DNA of 64,000 nucleotides from Halorussus vallis (lineage in GTDB: Archaea > Halobacteriota > Halobacteria > Halobacteriales > Haladaptataceae), in contig NZ_CP100000.1 of NCBI RefSeq assembly GCF_024138165.1, positions 3,224,001-3,288,000 on the forward strand, written 5' to 3'. The notes beneath the pieces are model-generated. The model saw only the letters and a list, made by a program, of their open reading frames with translations. It searched no databases and had not been told where the DNA came from. Numbering within the stretch: position 1 is the stretch's first letter; each line of letters opens with the position of its first letter. Shown piece by piece: positions 1 through 8,247 of this stretch. The position numbers and the translations under genes were made by a program.

Positions 1-945
1 GGGAACCTCGGTGAACTTGCCTTCGAGCAGTTCTGCCGAGAGTATCTCCCGGTCGAGATGTGGGACTGGCAAAATGAGGAGGCTATCCGTCGCTGTAACC
101 CCGAGAGTTTCTCCGGATATGATTTCGAGGTTTTTGGCTACGAAGTTGACGTTAAAACCTCACGAGATGTCTCTGCATTCCGGCCTGCAAACATTCTAGA
201 AAACGATCCTGACGATGACATCATCGTCATGGTCTGGCATCGCGACAACGAAGATGCACTCATCCTCCTCGGCTGGGAACACACTGAGACACTCAAGTCG
301 AAGGTTCGTACCCAAGCTGCATATTCAGGTGATGAGCCGGAGAAACTCGCCCACCTTGCTGCTCGCCCAATGAACGAGCTACACGATTTAGGGCCGAACA
401 CAGCCCACATGAACCAGAAACCAGAGAACCCGTTCAAACCGGGTAATCGGGTGGTGAAAGCTGGCGATGATGATGCGTCTGTGGCAGTCGTCATAGAAGT
501 TCTCCCGCCAGAGCAAGACGTCGATCTCTATGGCCAGACGATGGATGGCGAAGCCGTTAAAGTCGCGTTCCCCAGCACGCTCGACGAAGGGCCTGGAAAC
601 TGGCGTGAAATTCACCCCGCTAAGCTCGCCTCTTACTGTGACGACCAAGATATCAGGCTCTACACGTACAAACATACAAACCTCGAGTATCCGGAGAACC
701 CGTTCACCCTGGGGGATTACGTCATAAAACCCGATTATGATGATCCGGATTTAGCCAAGGTCGTTGAAACTGCACCAGATGAGCCGGAAAGAGATGTGAG
801 CATTGCGTTTGTCCATCATCTCGACAAGGAATTAGGCGACCAGAGCAATGTCCCTTCTGCAGAACTCGGTGTTCAGTGTGAGGAATCCGGCATCAAACTT
901 TATTCCTACAATCACACAGAATTGAGTTTCAAACCTCAGTATTAA
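1..945 (+). CDS. Restriction-endonuclease-fold protein with tandem C-terminal repeats (5' partial)
   Basis: The frame is open to base 1, so the true start lies upstream of the window; an internal ATG at 58 is not a convincing start because residues before it (GELAFEQFCREY) already look like the first helix of a PD-(D/E)XK fold. The core shows YDFEVFGYEVDVKTS, where D-V-K fits the (D/E)XK half of a nuclease active site. After about residue 155 the protein carries two copies of a domain of about 85 residues, each opening with P-E-N-P-F-x-x-G and containing a V-x-K...DD...A-x-V-V-E core and a C-terminal (R/K)LYTY/LYSYNHT strand. Function is unknown. The fold and the neighbouring DUF4268 nuclease-like gene suggest a defence or DNA-processing role, which is inference. 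Confidence 0.7.
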   Translation, partial: GNLGELAFEQFCREYLPVEMWDWQNEEAIRRCNPESFSGYDFEVFGYEVDVKTSRDVSAFRPANILENDPDDDIIVMVWHRDNEDALILLGWEHTETLKSKVRTQAAYSGDEPEKLAHLAARPMNELHDLGPNTAHMNQKPENPFKPGNRVVKAGDDDASVAVVIEVLPPEQDVDLYGQTMDGEAVKVAFPSTLDEGPGNWREIHPAKLASYCDDQDIRLYTYKHTNLEYPENPFTLGDYVIKPDYDDPDLAKVVETAPDEPERDVSIAFVHHLDKELGDQSNVPSAELGVQCEESGIKLYSYNHTELSFKPQY

Positions 946-1037
946 CCAGGGGAGCATATTCTGCTGAGACAGCACTGTCTCGCAACTTAACCTATCACCA
1001 CGACCCTTTACATTGCTAAACGATGATATGTGGGATA

Positions 1038-1988
1038 ATGCCCGAGTTCACTCCCTTAGTATCACAAGATGTTCGCGACTATTGGAGCCACGAAGAGCAA
1101 GAATTTACTCCGTGGCTTGCAAGGGAAATCGAAGCCGAAGAGCCCTCGAATCTGGAAAATACTCTGGGTCTTGATCTGGAGGTTCTTGAACGCGAGAAGA
1201 ACGTCGGCAAGTACAACGTTGATATCTACGGCCGGGTCGCCGACGATGGGCGTACAGTGATTATTGAGAATCAGCTCACGGTGTCAGACCATGATCATCT
1301 CGGGAAAGCTATGGCCTACGCCGCTGGGGTTGATGCGGATATCATCGTATGGATTGCGCCTCGTTTTAACGACGAGCACACAGACGCCTTTCAGTGGCTC
1401 AATAGCAACAGTCGAGAGGGAATCGATTTCTTTGCAATTCGCCTCGAGGTCTGGCGCATCGGTGATTCGGACCCTGCCGTTCGCCTGAATCCAATTGAGG
1501 AACCTAGTGAGTGGAAGGAAAAGGCAAAACGAACGAGCGATGAACTCTCAGATCGTGACAAGCGTCGAGAGGAGTTCTGGACGGAACTCCGAGATCGAAT
1601 CAACTCCCGACCAACCTCGCTACGCGCCCGGAAACCACGGCCACGACATCATTACAGTAATCCAATTGGGAAAGCCGGATTCCACATGTCATTTGCCGTC
1701 TACCCGGACGAGCACGAGCTCTGTATTGCCCTTATTATCGAGGACGATGCCGATGCCTACTACGAATTAGAAGCCTACCGGAGTGAAATTGAAGGCGACT
1801 TCGACGAGCCACTCCTATGGATAGAGCCCGAGGAGACCAGAAGCGGAAATATGCGAAGTCGAATTGAACTCCGGACTAATGGCCATCTCGAGAATCGAGA
1901 CAAGTGGGATACGTACCTCGACTGGTTTATAGAGAATGGTGAGCAGTTCCACGAGACATTTGGAAATCGGATTCAACAGCTCAATTGA
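1038..1988 (+). CDS. DUF4268 domain protein, PD-(D/E)XK-like
   Basis: The N-terminal half matches the DUF4268 family: FTPWLAREIE, then LGLDLEVLEREKNVGKYNVD followed by a strand ending IIENQL. The D-x-I and E-x-Q pair is the family's version of a restriction-endonuclease-like site (E-x-Q instead of E-x-K). A helical YAAGVDADIIVWIAPRF segment follows. The C-terminal DUF4268 part begins near residue 170 (W-K-E-K) and holds the HMSFAVYPDEHELCIALII strand. The ATG at 1038 (MPEFTPL) matches the family start better than the ATG at 1023. These proteins are widely scattered in archaeal and bacterial accessory regions; the biochemical role is not established. It sits 92 bases after the preceding nuclease-fold gene on the same strand. 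Confidence 0.85.
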   Translation: MPEFTPLVSQDVRDYWSHEEQEFTPWLAREIEAEEPSNLENTLGLDLEVLEREKNVGKYNVDIYGRVADDGRTVIIENQLTVSDHDHLGKAMAYAAGVDADIIVWIAPRFNDEHTDAFQWLNSNSREGIDFFAIRLEVWRIGDSDPAVRLNPIEEPSEWKEKAKRTSDELSDRDKRREEFWTELRDRINSRPTSLRARKPRPRHHYSNPIGKAGFHMSFAVYPDEHELCIALIIEDDADAYYELEAYRSEIEGDFDEPLLWIEPEETRSGNMRSRIELRTNGHLENRDKWDTYLDWFIENGEQFHETFGNRIQQLN

Positions 1989-2303
1989 AGAGTACGTCGA
2001 AGTACTACAAAGTCAATTGACTATCTGATTACCTTCCTTATTGCAATATACGTTGGGGGGTTACCCTTCTTGCTATATTATAAATATCGGGTGGAGAAGT
2101 AATTGGTAATGAGTTCAATACGTGCTGTCCAAGGAGGCCAGCGACCGATAAACGTTCTTGCCTCAAACATGTAGTCCATCATCCGATGAGGTTGTGGCTG
2201 CCGGCCTCCCGATGTCATCGGGAGGCCGGGAGCGGTGGGTGGGGAGGCGGGCGTGGGTGGATGGTTTCGAAAAGACAGCAAAGAGTGGAGTATCGCTATT
2301 CCT
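1989..2303. other. Intergenic region between convergent genes
   Basis: The two flanking genes converge here. The first half is AT-rich and contains TATA-like runs (TTATAAATA near 2075-2085). The second half holds a perfect GC palindrome at 2201-2229. No supported ORF was seen. Confidence 0.5.
2201..2229. repeat. Perfect 29-bp palindrome
   Basis: Arms of 14 bases (2201-2214 and 2216-2229; CCGGCCTCCCGATG and its complement) flank a single central T. It lies between convergent genes and could form a hairpin at the 3' end of either transcript. It resembles other perfect GC palindromes in this window. Confidence 0.85.
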
Positions 2304-3155
2304 TCACCGACCGCGTTCGGGGAAATTCACGGTGCTCCAGCCAGTCAGAGCCACTGAGCATCGTCCTTCGTACCAATTTTTGGCCACGCTTCGGAACTCG
2401 ACCTGCTCACCTTCTCGCACGATTGGCGCCCTGCTCTTGTGCCACACCGTGAACCTGATTCGTCCCGTCTCGTCCTCTATGAGCCCAACTTGCGCTATCT
2501 TCGGGTGGGTGGCTTGCCAGAGGACTTCCACAGTCCCGTGAATGCTCACCTCTCGTCGATTCACTTCCCCAACCTTCGCAATCGGAATCACGTACCCGGG
2601 TTCCGTCTGGAGCTCTTCGTGAACACCGACGACCGCGCTGAGCACACTCGCGCCGTCCACAACACGCTCGGCCAACCGCCGACTGATGGCCGCTCTCGAC
2701 CACCTTGGTAGCTTCTCAGCGATTCGCACCGTCTGCTGGTTCACCGCCGCCAGTTCCTCTTGCGAAAGCATTTCCCGCGGGTCATCCTGATCTGGGTGTT
2801 GCCACGGGTCGACGCTCGCCGCTCGCTTCTCGAACTCGGTGCGTCGCTCGACACTCCCCTTCTCGACTTCGGCTCTCGTCCGTGCTTCCCGGTCTGAGTC
2901 CTGGTCTCTGTCCATTCGCCGTCGCGTCCGTTCGAGTTCCCACTCGCGTGCCAACAGTCGCTCTTCGGCTTCGAGGGCGAGTCCGCGTCCGACGCCTTCG
3001 GGGTGGTTCAGGTCGACCTTCGCCTGAATCTCCAACTCGACCGTCGCTTCGAGTTCCGGGGTCTCCTCGACGTCCGGGAACCGCTCTGCGTCCGCCCAGT
3101 CTCGTTCCTGTCCATCGACCCAACGCTCTTTACCGATTGTGTTCGTAGTAGTCAT
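2304..3155 (-). CDS. OB-fold single-strand DNA-binding-like protein (RPA/SOSS-B type)
   Basis: The preferred start is the ATG at 3155 (MTTTNTIGKERW); the frame extends further upstream only through GC-rich, non-protein-like sequence. The 283-residue product has a charged middle (ERTRRRMDRDQDSDREARTR, probable helix or coiled coil) and a helical segment (SRAAISRRLAERVVDGASVL). The C-terminal OB fold has the pattern VSIHGTVEVLWQATHPKIAQ, then VGLIEDETGRIRFTVW and a closing VEFRSVAKNWYEGRCSVAL strand. That 'gly-x-val...I-D-D-E-T-G-x-I-x-F-T-x-W' arrangement is typical of haloarchaeal RPA-like proteins, which bind single-stranded DNA. Related proteins are common on haloarchaeal plasmids and islands. 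No partner gene is adjacent. Confidence 0.75.
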   Translation of the reverse strand: MTTTNTIGKERWVDGQERDWADAERFPDVEETPELEATVELEIQAKVDLNHPEGVGRGLALEAEERLLAREWELERTRRRMDRDQDSDREARTRAEVEKGSVERRTEFEKRAASVDPWQHPDQDDPREMLSQEELAAVNQQTVRIAEKLPRWSRAAISRRLAERVVDGASVLSAVVGVHEELQTEPGYVIPIAKVGEVNRREVSIHGTVEVLWQATHPKIAQVGLIEDETGRIRFTVWHKSRAPIVREGEQVEFRSVAKNWYEGRCSVALTGWSTVNFPERGR

Positions 3156-3920
3156 TGGAATCCCTGAGATTCCGAAGGCGCGCCCACTACCGCGTCTTCT
3201 GCGAGACTCACCACTACATGAGTCACAACTCGGCTCTGTCCTGCTCCTCGTCTCCTGCGCTCTCGCTCGCGCCTTCGGTGCTGTGTGGGCGCGAGCGAGA
3301 GCAGAAATAGCCAGACAGACGAGCACGCGCGCCGACCCGCCTGGAGCAAGCGACCAACTTTAAGCCGTTTTCGCGTCCGGCCCGGAGTGCGGGACCGTGT
3401 CCAGTGCGACGGTCGCGAGTACGGCGAGCCGCGTAGTGGCTCGGCGCACGCAGCGGCCCAAAGTACTGGAACGCGAAAGCCCGCGAGGGGCGCAACCGAA
3501 AGCGCGCTTAATGCTGGCGTCGAGACCAGACGCCCGGAACGGCCGCAGGCCGCACGCCCGGAATGGTCGGTCGCGAGCGCGGCGGAAGGCGGCATGCGGC
3601 GCGCGGGCGTACGCTGCGTCCACACCCACTCGAACAGCGAGTGACGGAGCCCGACCTATCCACGGGGTGGGACTGAAAGGGGCCGGCCGCTCGCGCTTGC
3701 GTGGTCGGCTCAGCGACCCCTATCCGCGTGGCGGTTGCGCGGATATGTCGCTGAGCGACCGTCTCGAGAGCGGAGCGAACGAGACCTCGCCAGTCGCAGC
3801 CCGCGCAGCGAAGCGAGCAGGACCGTCTGGCGGTGGCGAGCGGGCGGGGGCTTTCGGGGATGTGTACTGCGCGGTCTGGTCAGGAAGATCCGTTATCGGA
3901 GAAGTTGGAAGTTTGGCAGA
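3156..3920. other. Long GC-rich non-coding stretch with structured element
   Basis: 765 bases lie without a credible gene between the OB-fold gene and vapC. Bases 3360-3860 are strikingly GC-rich compared with the AT-rich island around them. ORFs here are open only because stops are rare in GC-rich sequence, and their translations are Arg/Ala/Gly-rich. The right part is copy 1 of the structured repeat (3675-3855). Confidence 0.6.
3675..3855 (+). repeat. Dispersed structured element, copy 1 (long form)
   Basis: The outer arms GAAAG (3675-3679) and CTTTC (3851-3855) pair. Inside them CCGCTCGCG and a GCGAGCGG-containing right arm pair again, separated from the outer stem by an unpaired GGG-rich internal loop. 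The interior carries a long hairpin at 3703-3760 in which GGTCG-CTCAGCGAC pairs with GTCGCTGAGCGACC (one bulged G) and TATCCGCG pairs with CGCGGATA. The flanks GGTGGGACT on the left and GATGTGTACTGC on the right are shared with copy 2. Whether it is transcribed is unknown. Confidence 0.7.
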
Positions 3921-4358
3921 TCACTCGGTGAACGTGTTTGGATCAGTTCGGTCGTAGATACCGTCGAAGTCATCGTCGAAACTCGCGATGGTATCGATAT
4001 CTCGGACGTGGCAGTGTGCCACGGTCGTCGCGTCCGTGAAGCTGAGTTCGTGATCGTCGTATGTCTCGAAACACTCGTATGCCGCATCGAAGATATCGGG
4101 GGTGACTGGCTCGAAGGTGATGACGTCCGGGTAGGGGTCGTTTCCAAGAAGCCGATTTGCCAGTGAAATGGCTGGCGCGACATCGTGCGTTCGCTTGCGA
4201 GTGAGAGTCACGGCTTCGTCGAAGATATAGTCGTTCGTGTAGGGTTGTCCGAGCTCGCCGTCCAGAACATGGTCGAAGAAGGTGCGTGCAGCGTCGTGGC
4301 GCGCGGCATCGGTGTCGTGATGGGCGTAGAAGACACCCGTATCGATGAATACGCTCAT
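3921..4358 (-). CDS. vapC: PIN-domain toxin, VapC family
   Basis: The 145-residue product has the PIN pattern. SVFIDTGVFYAH at residues 2-13 supplies the first Asp, FDEAVTL near residue 47 supplies the conserved Glu, ELSFTDATTVAH near 107 the second Asp, and TIASFDDDFDGI near 127 the last acidic cluster. These acidic residues bind the metal in PIN ribonucleases. The ATG overlaps the stop of the upstream antitoxin gene by four bases (ATGA), the standard coupled VapBC layout. As a VapC toxin it is expected to cleave RNA when unopposed; the target cannot be told from the sequence. A decayed duplicate of its 3' end lies at 7041-7135. Confidence 0.9.
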   Translation of the reverse strand: MSVFIDTGVFYAHHDTDAARHDAARTFFDHVLDGELGQPYTNDYIFDEAVTLTRKRTHDVAPAISLANRLLGNDPYPDVITFEPVTPDIFDAAYECFETYDDHELSFTDATTVAHCHVRDIDTIASFDDDFDGIYDRTDPNTFTE

Positions 4359-4630
4359 CCGTAGAGGATATCGTCGATGTCGTCCTCGGTGGTTTCTTCG
4401 CCGGACGCAATTGCGCCTTCGTGAAACGCTTCGTGTGCAGCATCGTCGACGGGAACGCGGGACTCACGGAAGGATTCGATAAACTCGTCTTTTGATGCAG
4501 TTGCATCTTCGACGAGCCGTTCAAGGATTGCTTGCTGGGTCACCTGTTCACCGGTCTTCAAGCGGATTTCTGCCTGGAGACGCTCAAGCCGTGACTTCGT
4601 CTCCTCGTCCATCTTTACTGACGTGGCCAT
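4355..4630 (-). CDS. vapB: VapB-type antitoxin
   Basis: This 91-residue acidic protein is encoded immediately upstream of vapC with a four-base overlap. The N-terminus (TSVKMDEETKSRLERLQAEI) reads as a strand followed by a helix, typical of ribbon-helix-helix dimers, and the following QVTQQAILERLVED helix fits the second helix. The C-terminal acidic tail (EETTEDDIDDILYG) is the type of flexible segment that wraps the toxin. It is expected to neutralise VapC and repress the operon. Start ATG at 4630. Confidence 0.85.
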   Translation of the reverse strand: MATSVKMDEETKSRLERLQAEIRLKTGEQVTQQAILERLVEDATASKDEFIESFRESRVPVDDAAHEAFHEGAIASGEETTEDDIDDILYG

Positions 4631-4924
4631 ACGCTCAGTAGTATCTTCTACTGAATAGCTCTTTCTACCAACTCGATACCGGGAGTGACAGTGAGGTATC
4701 CTCCGGTGGCGACGGCCAGGGGCTTTCGAGAAGCGCTTGCCGAATCAGAACGAACGAGCGTACACCATCGACGGACTCGCAATGTGAACCAATTAGGGAA
4801 ACCGTCACGAGACGGTGTTCTCTACAGCCCGAGAATCTTACCGCACGATCTCCTCGCCGTAGAGCGGTGTCTCGAAGTAGTGGTTTCGCGGACTCGCACA
4901 CGTAAGCAGCGCATGTTGGGTGCC

Positions 4925-5188
4925 ATGACCTGTAACAGACGCACCTTCATCGAGTCGGTCGGAAGCACAGTTGGAGCAATTACCGTCTACGGTAGCGTCG
5001 GCATCGCCACGGCCGCAAGTGCATATACCAAGCACAACTGCTACGGCTTCGATTACTGGCGGTACATCCCCAGTGGGGTCGTGCGGGAGATCTCCGCATC
5101 GTCATGCTCCACGGCTGTTCACAGAACCGAAAACCGACAGAAGGTGTCTGCTTCGGCCTGTACTGAAAAAGGTGGACTCGCCATATGA
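4925..5188 (+). CDS. Small Tat-exported protein, unknown
   Basis: The 87-residue product begins MTCNRRTFIESVG followed by a hydrophobic stretch and an A-S-A site, a twin-arginine-type leader. The remainder (about 50 residues, with C-Y-G-F-D-Y-W-R-Y and two further Cys) is not recognised. The frame is open upstream to 4685, but that part looks non-coding; an ATG at 4913 is an alternative start. The short mature region could be a complete peptide or a fragment of a larger secreted protein. Confidence is moderate because nothing but the leader supports it. Confidence 0.45.
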   Translation: MTCNRRTFIESVGSTVGAITVYGSVGIATAASAYTKHNCYGFDYWRYIPSGVVREISASSCSTAVHRTENRQKVSASACTEKGGLAI

Positions 5189-5251
5189 CCTCTAGGACCT
5201 AAATATCCGACTTCCAAAGTTACAAAACAGTCCACTATTGTCGTTTCAGTA

Positions 5252-6841
5252 ATGAAACGATTCCTGAGTGCATGGGGTGGACCCGTACTGGTCTTTGTTC
5301 TCGGCGGGAGTTTGACGCTATTTCATCTTGCGCACGTGATTGCAGACGGTGAATCGCTTCGAACGATCGCTTTCGGAATTCTCGTCCCGTTGTTGATGAG
5401 TCTCGGTGTACTCCATGGCGGTGTGTGGTTATACCGGAACCGAAGTGCGTTCGACACGGCTGCGAGTCGTCGCGTCGGAGTGTGGTGTCTCATCGGCGTG
5501 GTGGTCTTGAGCCTGAGTGCGCTGCTCACCATCCTCTACCAGCGTTTCCATGGCGTCTATATGGACGATCAAGGATTCGTCGTTCTCAATGCGGCATCAT
5601 TTGGTGCGCTCATCGGCCTCGTTATCGGCCTCTATGATTCTCGACACCACCATCAAAAGCGGGTGATTGAAACTCGTGAGCAGGCACTTCAGGACCTCCA
5701 TGGAACCACGAGAAATCTCATCCAGACGTCCGACCGGCAAGCGATCGCCACGCACGCAGTCGACGCGGCACGTGACATCCTTGAGCTTCCACTCAACGCC
5801 TGTTGGTTATACGATGAGACGGCGAACATATTGACGCCCGTCGCTGCCACCGACGAAGGAGACGAGCTAGTCGACGAACTCCCCACCTATACAGCGAATG
5901 AAAGCCTGTCGTGGAAGGCATTCGAGACGGGCAAAGTCATGGTTTTCGACGATGTCCGCGATGCACCAGGTCGGTATCGGTCGGACACCCCGATTCGGAG
6001 TGAGATCATCCTCCCACTCGGTGACTACGGAGTAATGAACATCGGCTCAACTGAGGCCGGTGCCTTTGACGAGATGGACATCTCGCTGGGGCGGATTTTG
6101 GCAGCGAATACCCAAACGGCATTACAGCGCGCCGACCGCGAACAGCAACTGGCTGTAGCCCGTGATCAGACGAAGCAGTTGAACCACCAGCTCACGGTTC
6201 TGAATCGTGTCTTTCGCCACGACCTTCGGAATGCAGCGAACGTTATTCAAGGCCATGCCAACCTGCTCGTTGCGGACACGGACGGTGAAACAAATAGTGC
6301 AGAGACTATCGCCGAACAAGCCACCGACCTAGTTAGGATGGGCGAGCAGGTCCGAGACATCGAACGACTGCTTCAAAACAATAGGCACGAACGCCAAATC
6401 GTCGATCTCATCGAGGTCATTACGACCCAACTTGAGCGTGTCCAACGCGATTATCCCGTGGCGAAAGTCGATGGACCAACAGGTGAGTGCGCGGTGTACG
6501 CCCATCCACTCATCGATTCTGCAATCTTCAACGTGATTGAGAATGCGGTTGAGCATAGTACTGAGCGAGAACCGCGTGTAGAGGTCACGATTGCGGATAG
6601 CGAGGACCATGTGACGGTTCAAATCGCAGATAATGGCCCCGGGATTCCCGACGCCGAAGTTGGAGTGTTAGAACGGGGGTATGAGACACCGCTTGAACAC
6701 ACGAGTGGGCTTGGTCTCTGGTTGGTGAACTGGATTGTGAACGAGTCTGACGGTGAGGTGTCGTTCCACGAGAAGTCAGATGGTAGCGTCGTGTGTCTGC
6801 AGTTCGAGAAGGCGAATTCAGCGACAAGCCCAGATGATTGA
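5252..6841 (+). CDS. Membrane sensor histidine kinase with GAF domain
   Basis: The 529-residue protein has four membrane segments in residues 10-130. A GAF-like domain follows at about 150-290 (AARDILELPLNACWLYDE). The dimerisation/phospho-acceptor helix has the H-box VFRHDLRN with His323, and the ATPase domain has the N box (FNVIENAVEHS, about 427-436), DNGPGIP (about 460) and GLGLW (about 486). It would autophosphorylate on His323 in response to an unknown cue. No response regulator is adjacent, which is common for haloarchaeal orphan kinases. The ATG at 5252 directly precedes the first membrane helix. Confidence 0.92.
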   Translation: MKRFLSAWGGPVLVFVLGGSLTLFHLAHVIADGESLRTIAFGILVPLLMSLGVLHGGVWLYRNRSAFDTAASRRVGVWCLIGVVVLSLSALLTILYQRFHGVYMDDQGFVVLNAASFGALIGLVIGLYDSRHHHQKRVIETREQALQDLHGTTRNLIQTSDRQAIATHAVDAARDILELPLNACWLYDETANILTPVAATDEGDELVDELPTYTANESLSWKAFETGKVMVFDDVRDAPGRYRSDTPIRSEIILPLGDYGVMNIGSTEAGAFDEMDISLGRILAANTQTALQRADREQQLAVARDQTKQLNHQLTVLNRVFRHDLRNAANVIQGHANLLVADTDGETNSAETIAEQATDLVRMGEQVRDIERLLQNNRHERQIVDLIEVITTQLERVQRDYPVAKVDGPTGECAVYAHPLIDSAIFNVIENAVEHSTEREPRVEVTIADSEDHVTVQIADNGPGIPDAEVGVLERGYETPLEHTSGLGLWLVNWIVNESDGEVSFHEKSDGSVVCLQFEKANSATSPDD

Positions 6842-6913
6842 ATCGTGCAAGACCGAGGCTCTCGCTAGTTAAACACGGAGTATCGAAGGCCAACGTATCC
6901 ATTGGGTGGGACT

Positions 6914-6975
6914 GAAAGGGGCCGGCCGCTCGCGCTTGTAGTAGTCTCAGCGACCGCGAGCGGCCGGGGGATTTC
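6914..6975 (+). repeat. Dispersed structured element, copy 2 (short form)
   Basis: Left arm GAAAG at 6914 and right arm ATTTC ending at 6975 (one mismatch to the consensus CTTTC). The inner CCGCTCGCG pairs with CGCGAGCGG. The loop is short, without the long inner hairpin of copy 1. The left flank GGTGGGACT and right flank GATGTGTACTGC match copy 1, and the vapC remnant that follows matches the gene following copy 1. Confidence 0.65.
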
Positions 6976-7040
6976 GAAGATGTGTACTGCTCCGTTTGGT
7001 CGGAACCACCCTGTATCGAAGAAGAAGGGAACGCTGTGAG

Positions 7041-7135
7041 TCACTCGGTAATCGTATTCAAATCAGTTCAGTCGGAGATCGAGTCGAAGTCATCGTCGAA
7101 GCGCACAATCGTACCGATGTCGTGATTCGGCCATT
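7041..7135 (-). pseudogene. Decayed 3' fragment of a duplicated vapC
   Basis: Read on the minus strand this gives HDIGTIVRFDDDFDSISD, a stop, then TDLNTITE. It aligns with RDIDTIASFDDDFDGIYDRTDPNTFTE at the end of the intact VapC encoded at 3921-4358. The Arg codon has become TGA and the upstream toxin sequence is gone. The bases between this remnant and element copy 2 also match the corresponding bases after copy 1, so the element and the toxin gene were duplicated together. Confidence 0.8.
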
Positions 7136-7286
7136 CGAAAAAGTGGTGAGACTGAGAAACAGGAACACACCACGATGGCGCTGTTGAAACCCAAAGCGTG
7201 AGCGGGATGGCGTGCTGAATACAGCGGGTATAGTCACTACGGCGTACAGATGCGGTAAAACGAGACGCTGGGAACGTCTGCAGTAT

Positions 7287-7991
7287 CTATACGGACGCTG
7301 TAAGCCCCCCATCGACGCGAATATTCTGGCCGGTGATGTAGCTTGAAGCAGGTGAGAGTAGGTACGCGACCGCGTCCGCAATCTCTGCGGTCTGTGCCGG
7401 TCGTCCCATTGGAATTTGATTCCTCGTGTCTTTATCTACGTCGTAACTATCGACGAATCCGGGTTGTACCGTGTTCATCCGAATTCCATTCGCTGCGTAT
7501 CGGTCAGCGTAGAGCTTGGTGAAACTCCCAAGGCCAGCCCGAAGCACCGATGATACGGGAAATGAACTCGACGGTTCGAATGCCGAGAAGGTAGAGATAT
7601 TCACAATAGACCCATCACCTTGTTCTTCCATAATGGGTGTGATGAGTCGAGCCATCCGGACGGTATTCAACAGAACGAGGTCTAACCCCTCGTGCCACTC
7701 CTCGTCAGAGATGTTGAGGAGGTCACCGGACGCCGGATGTCCAGTGTTGTTCACCACGGCGTCAATACGCCCATAGCGCTCATACGTCGTTTCAACGAGT
7801 GCTGCCAAATCATCAGGATTCGTCACCGAGCCTTCAAACCCATCTCCACCGAGGTCGTTCGCAACCTTGACGGCGCTCCCTGACCGTGACAACAGAACCG
7901 GCGTGTATCCATCCTCGTGTAATCGCCGGGCACAGGCTTCCCCGATACCGCTTCCCGCAGCGGTAACTACTGCGATTTTCTTTTCAGTCAT
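7287..7991 (-). CDS. SDR-family oxidoreductase, atypical active site
   Basis: The 234-residue Rossmann protein shows the cofactor motif [10 protein letters not shown] (residues 10-19), VVNNTG (about 79-84), NIST with the catalytic-type Ser133, and the C-terminal [14 protein letters not shown]. The catalytic Tyr-x-x-x-Lys is not present: the segment reads [10 protein letters not shown], with Ser147 and Arg151 where Tyr and Lys are expected. The same substitution occurs in a subfamily of SDR proteins resembling 3-oxoacyl-ACP reductases. It may bind NAD(P)H without classical SDR chemistry. No operon partner is visible. Confidence 0.88.
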   Translation of the reverse strand: MTEKKIAVVTAAGSGIGEACARRLHEDGYTPVLLSRSGSAVKVANDLGGDGFEGSVTNPDDLAALVETTYERYGRIDAVVNNTGHPASGDLLNISDEEWHEGLDLVLLNTVRMARLITPIMEEQGDGSIVNISTFSAFEPSSSFPVSSVLRAGLGSFTKLYADRYAANGIRMNTVQPGFVDSYDVDKDTRNQIPMGRPAQTAEIADAVAYLLSPASSYITGQNIRVDGGLTASV

Positions 7992-8247
7992 GCAACTACG
8001 TGCCTTCTACCGTGACCGCGCTCATTAATACACCGCGACGCACACCGGCTACGAGTTCTCCTTTGGTCGCCTTTCGTCACTTGCGCGTGTCCTTCCTAGC
8101 AGTACTGGCTGAGATGGTATCCATGCCAATATGCGGTCTATCAGCACCTGCTTCTGACAACTCCACGGCAAGATAGCTTGAGCGACCAATATGGTATTCT
8201 CATTACGGGGTGGGAACGAACCGACACCCTTGCCAGTAGTTTCACGC

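Noticed and set aside
3397-3957. 186-codon ORF in the GC-rich stretch before vapC
   Set aside because: Low-complexity Arg/Ser/Ala translation overlapping a structured non-coding element.
7142-7286. Possible IS end near GGCGCTGTTGAAACCC
   Set aside because: No matching inverted repeat, transposase fragment or second copy was found.
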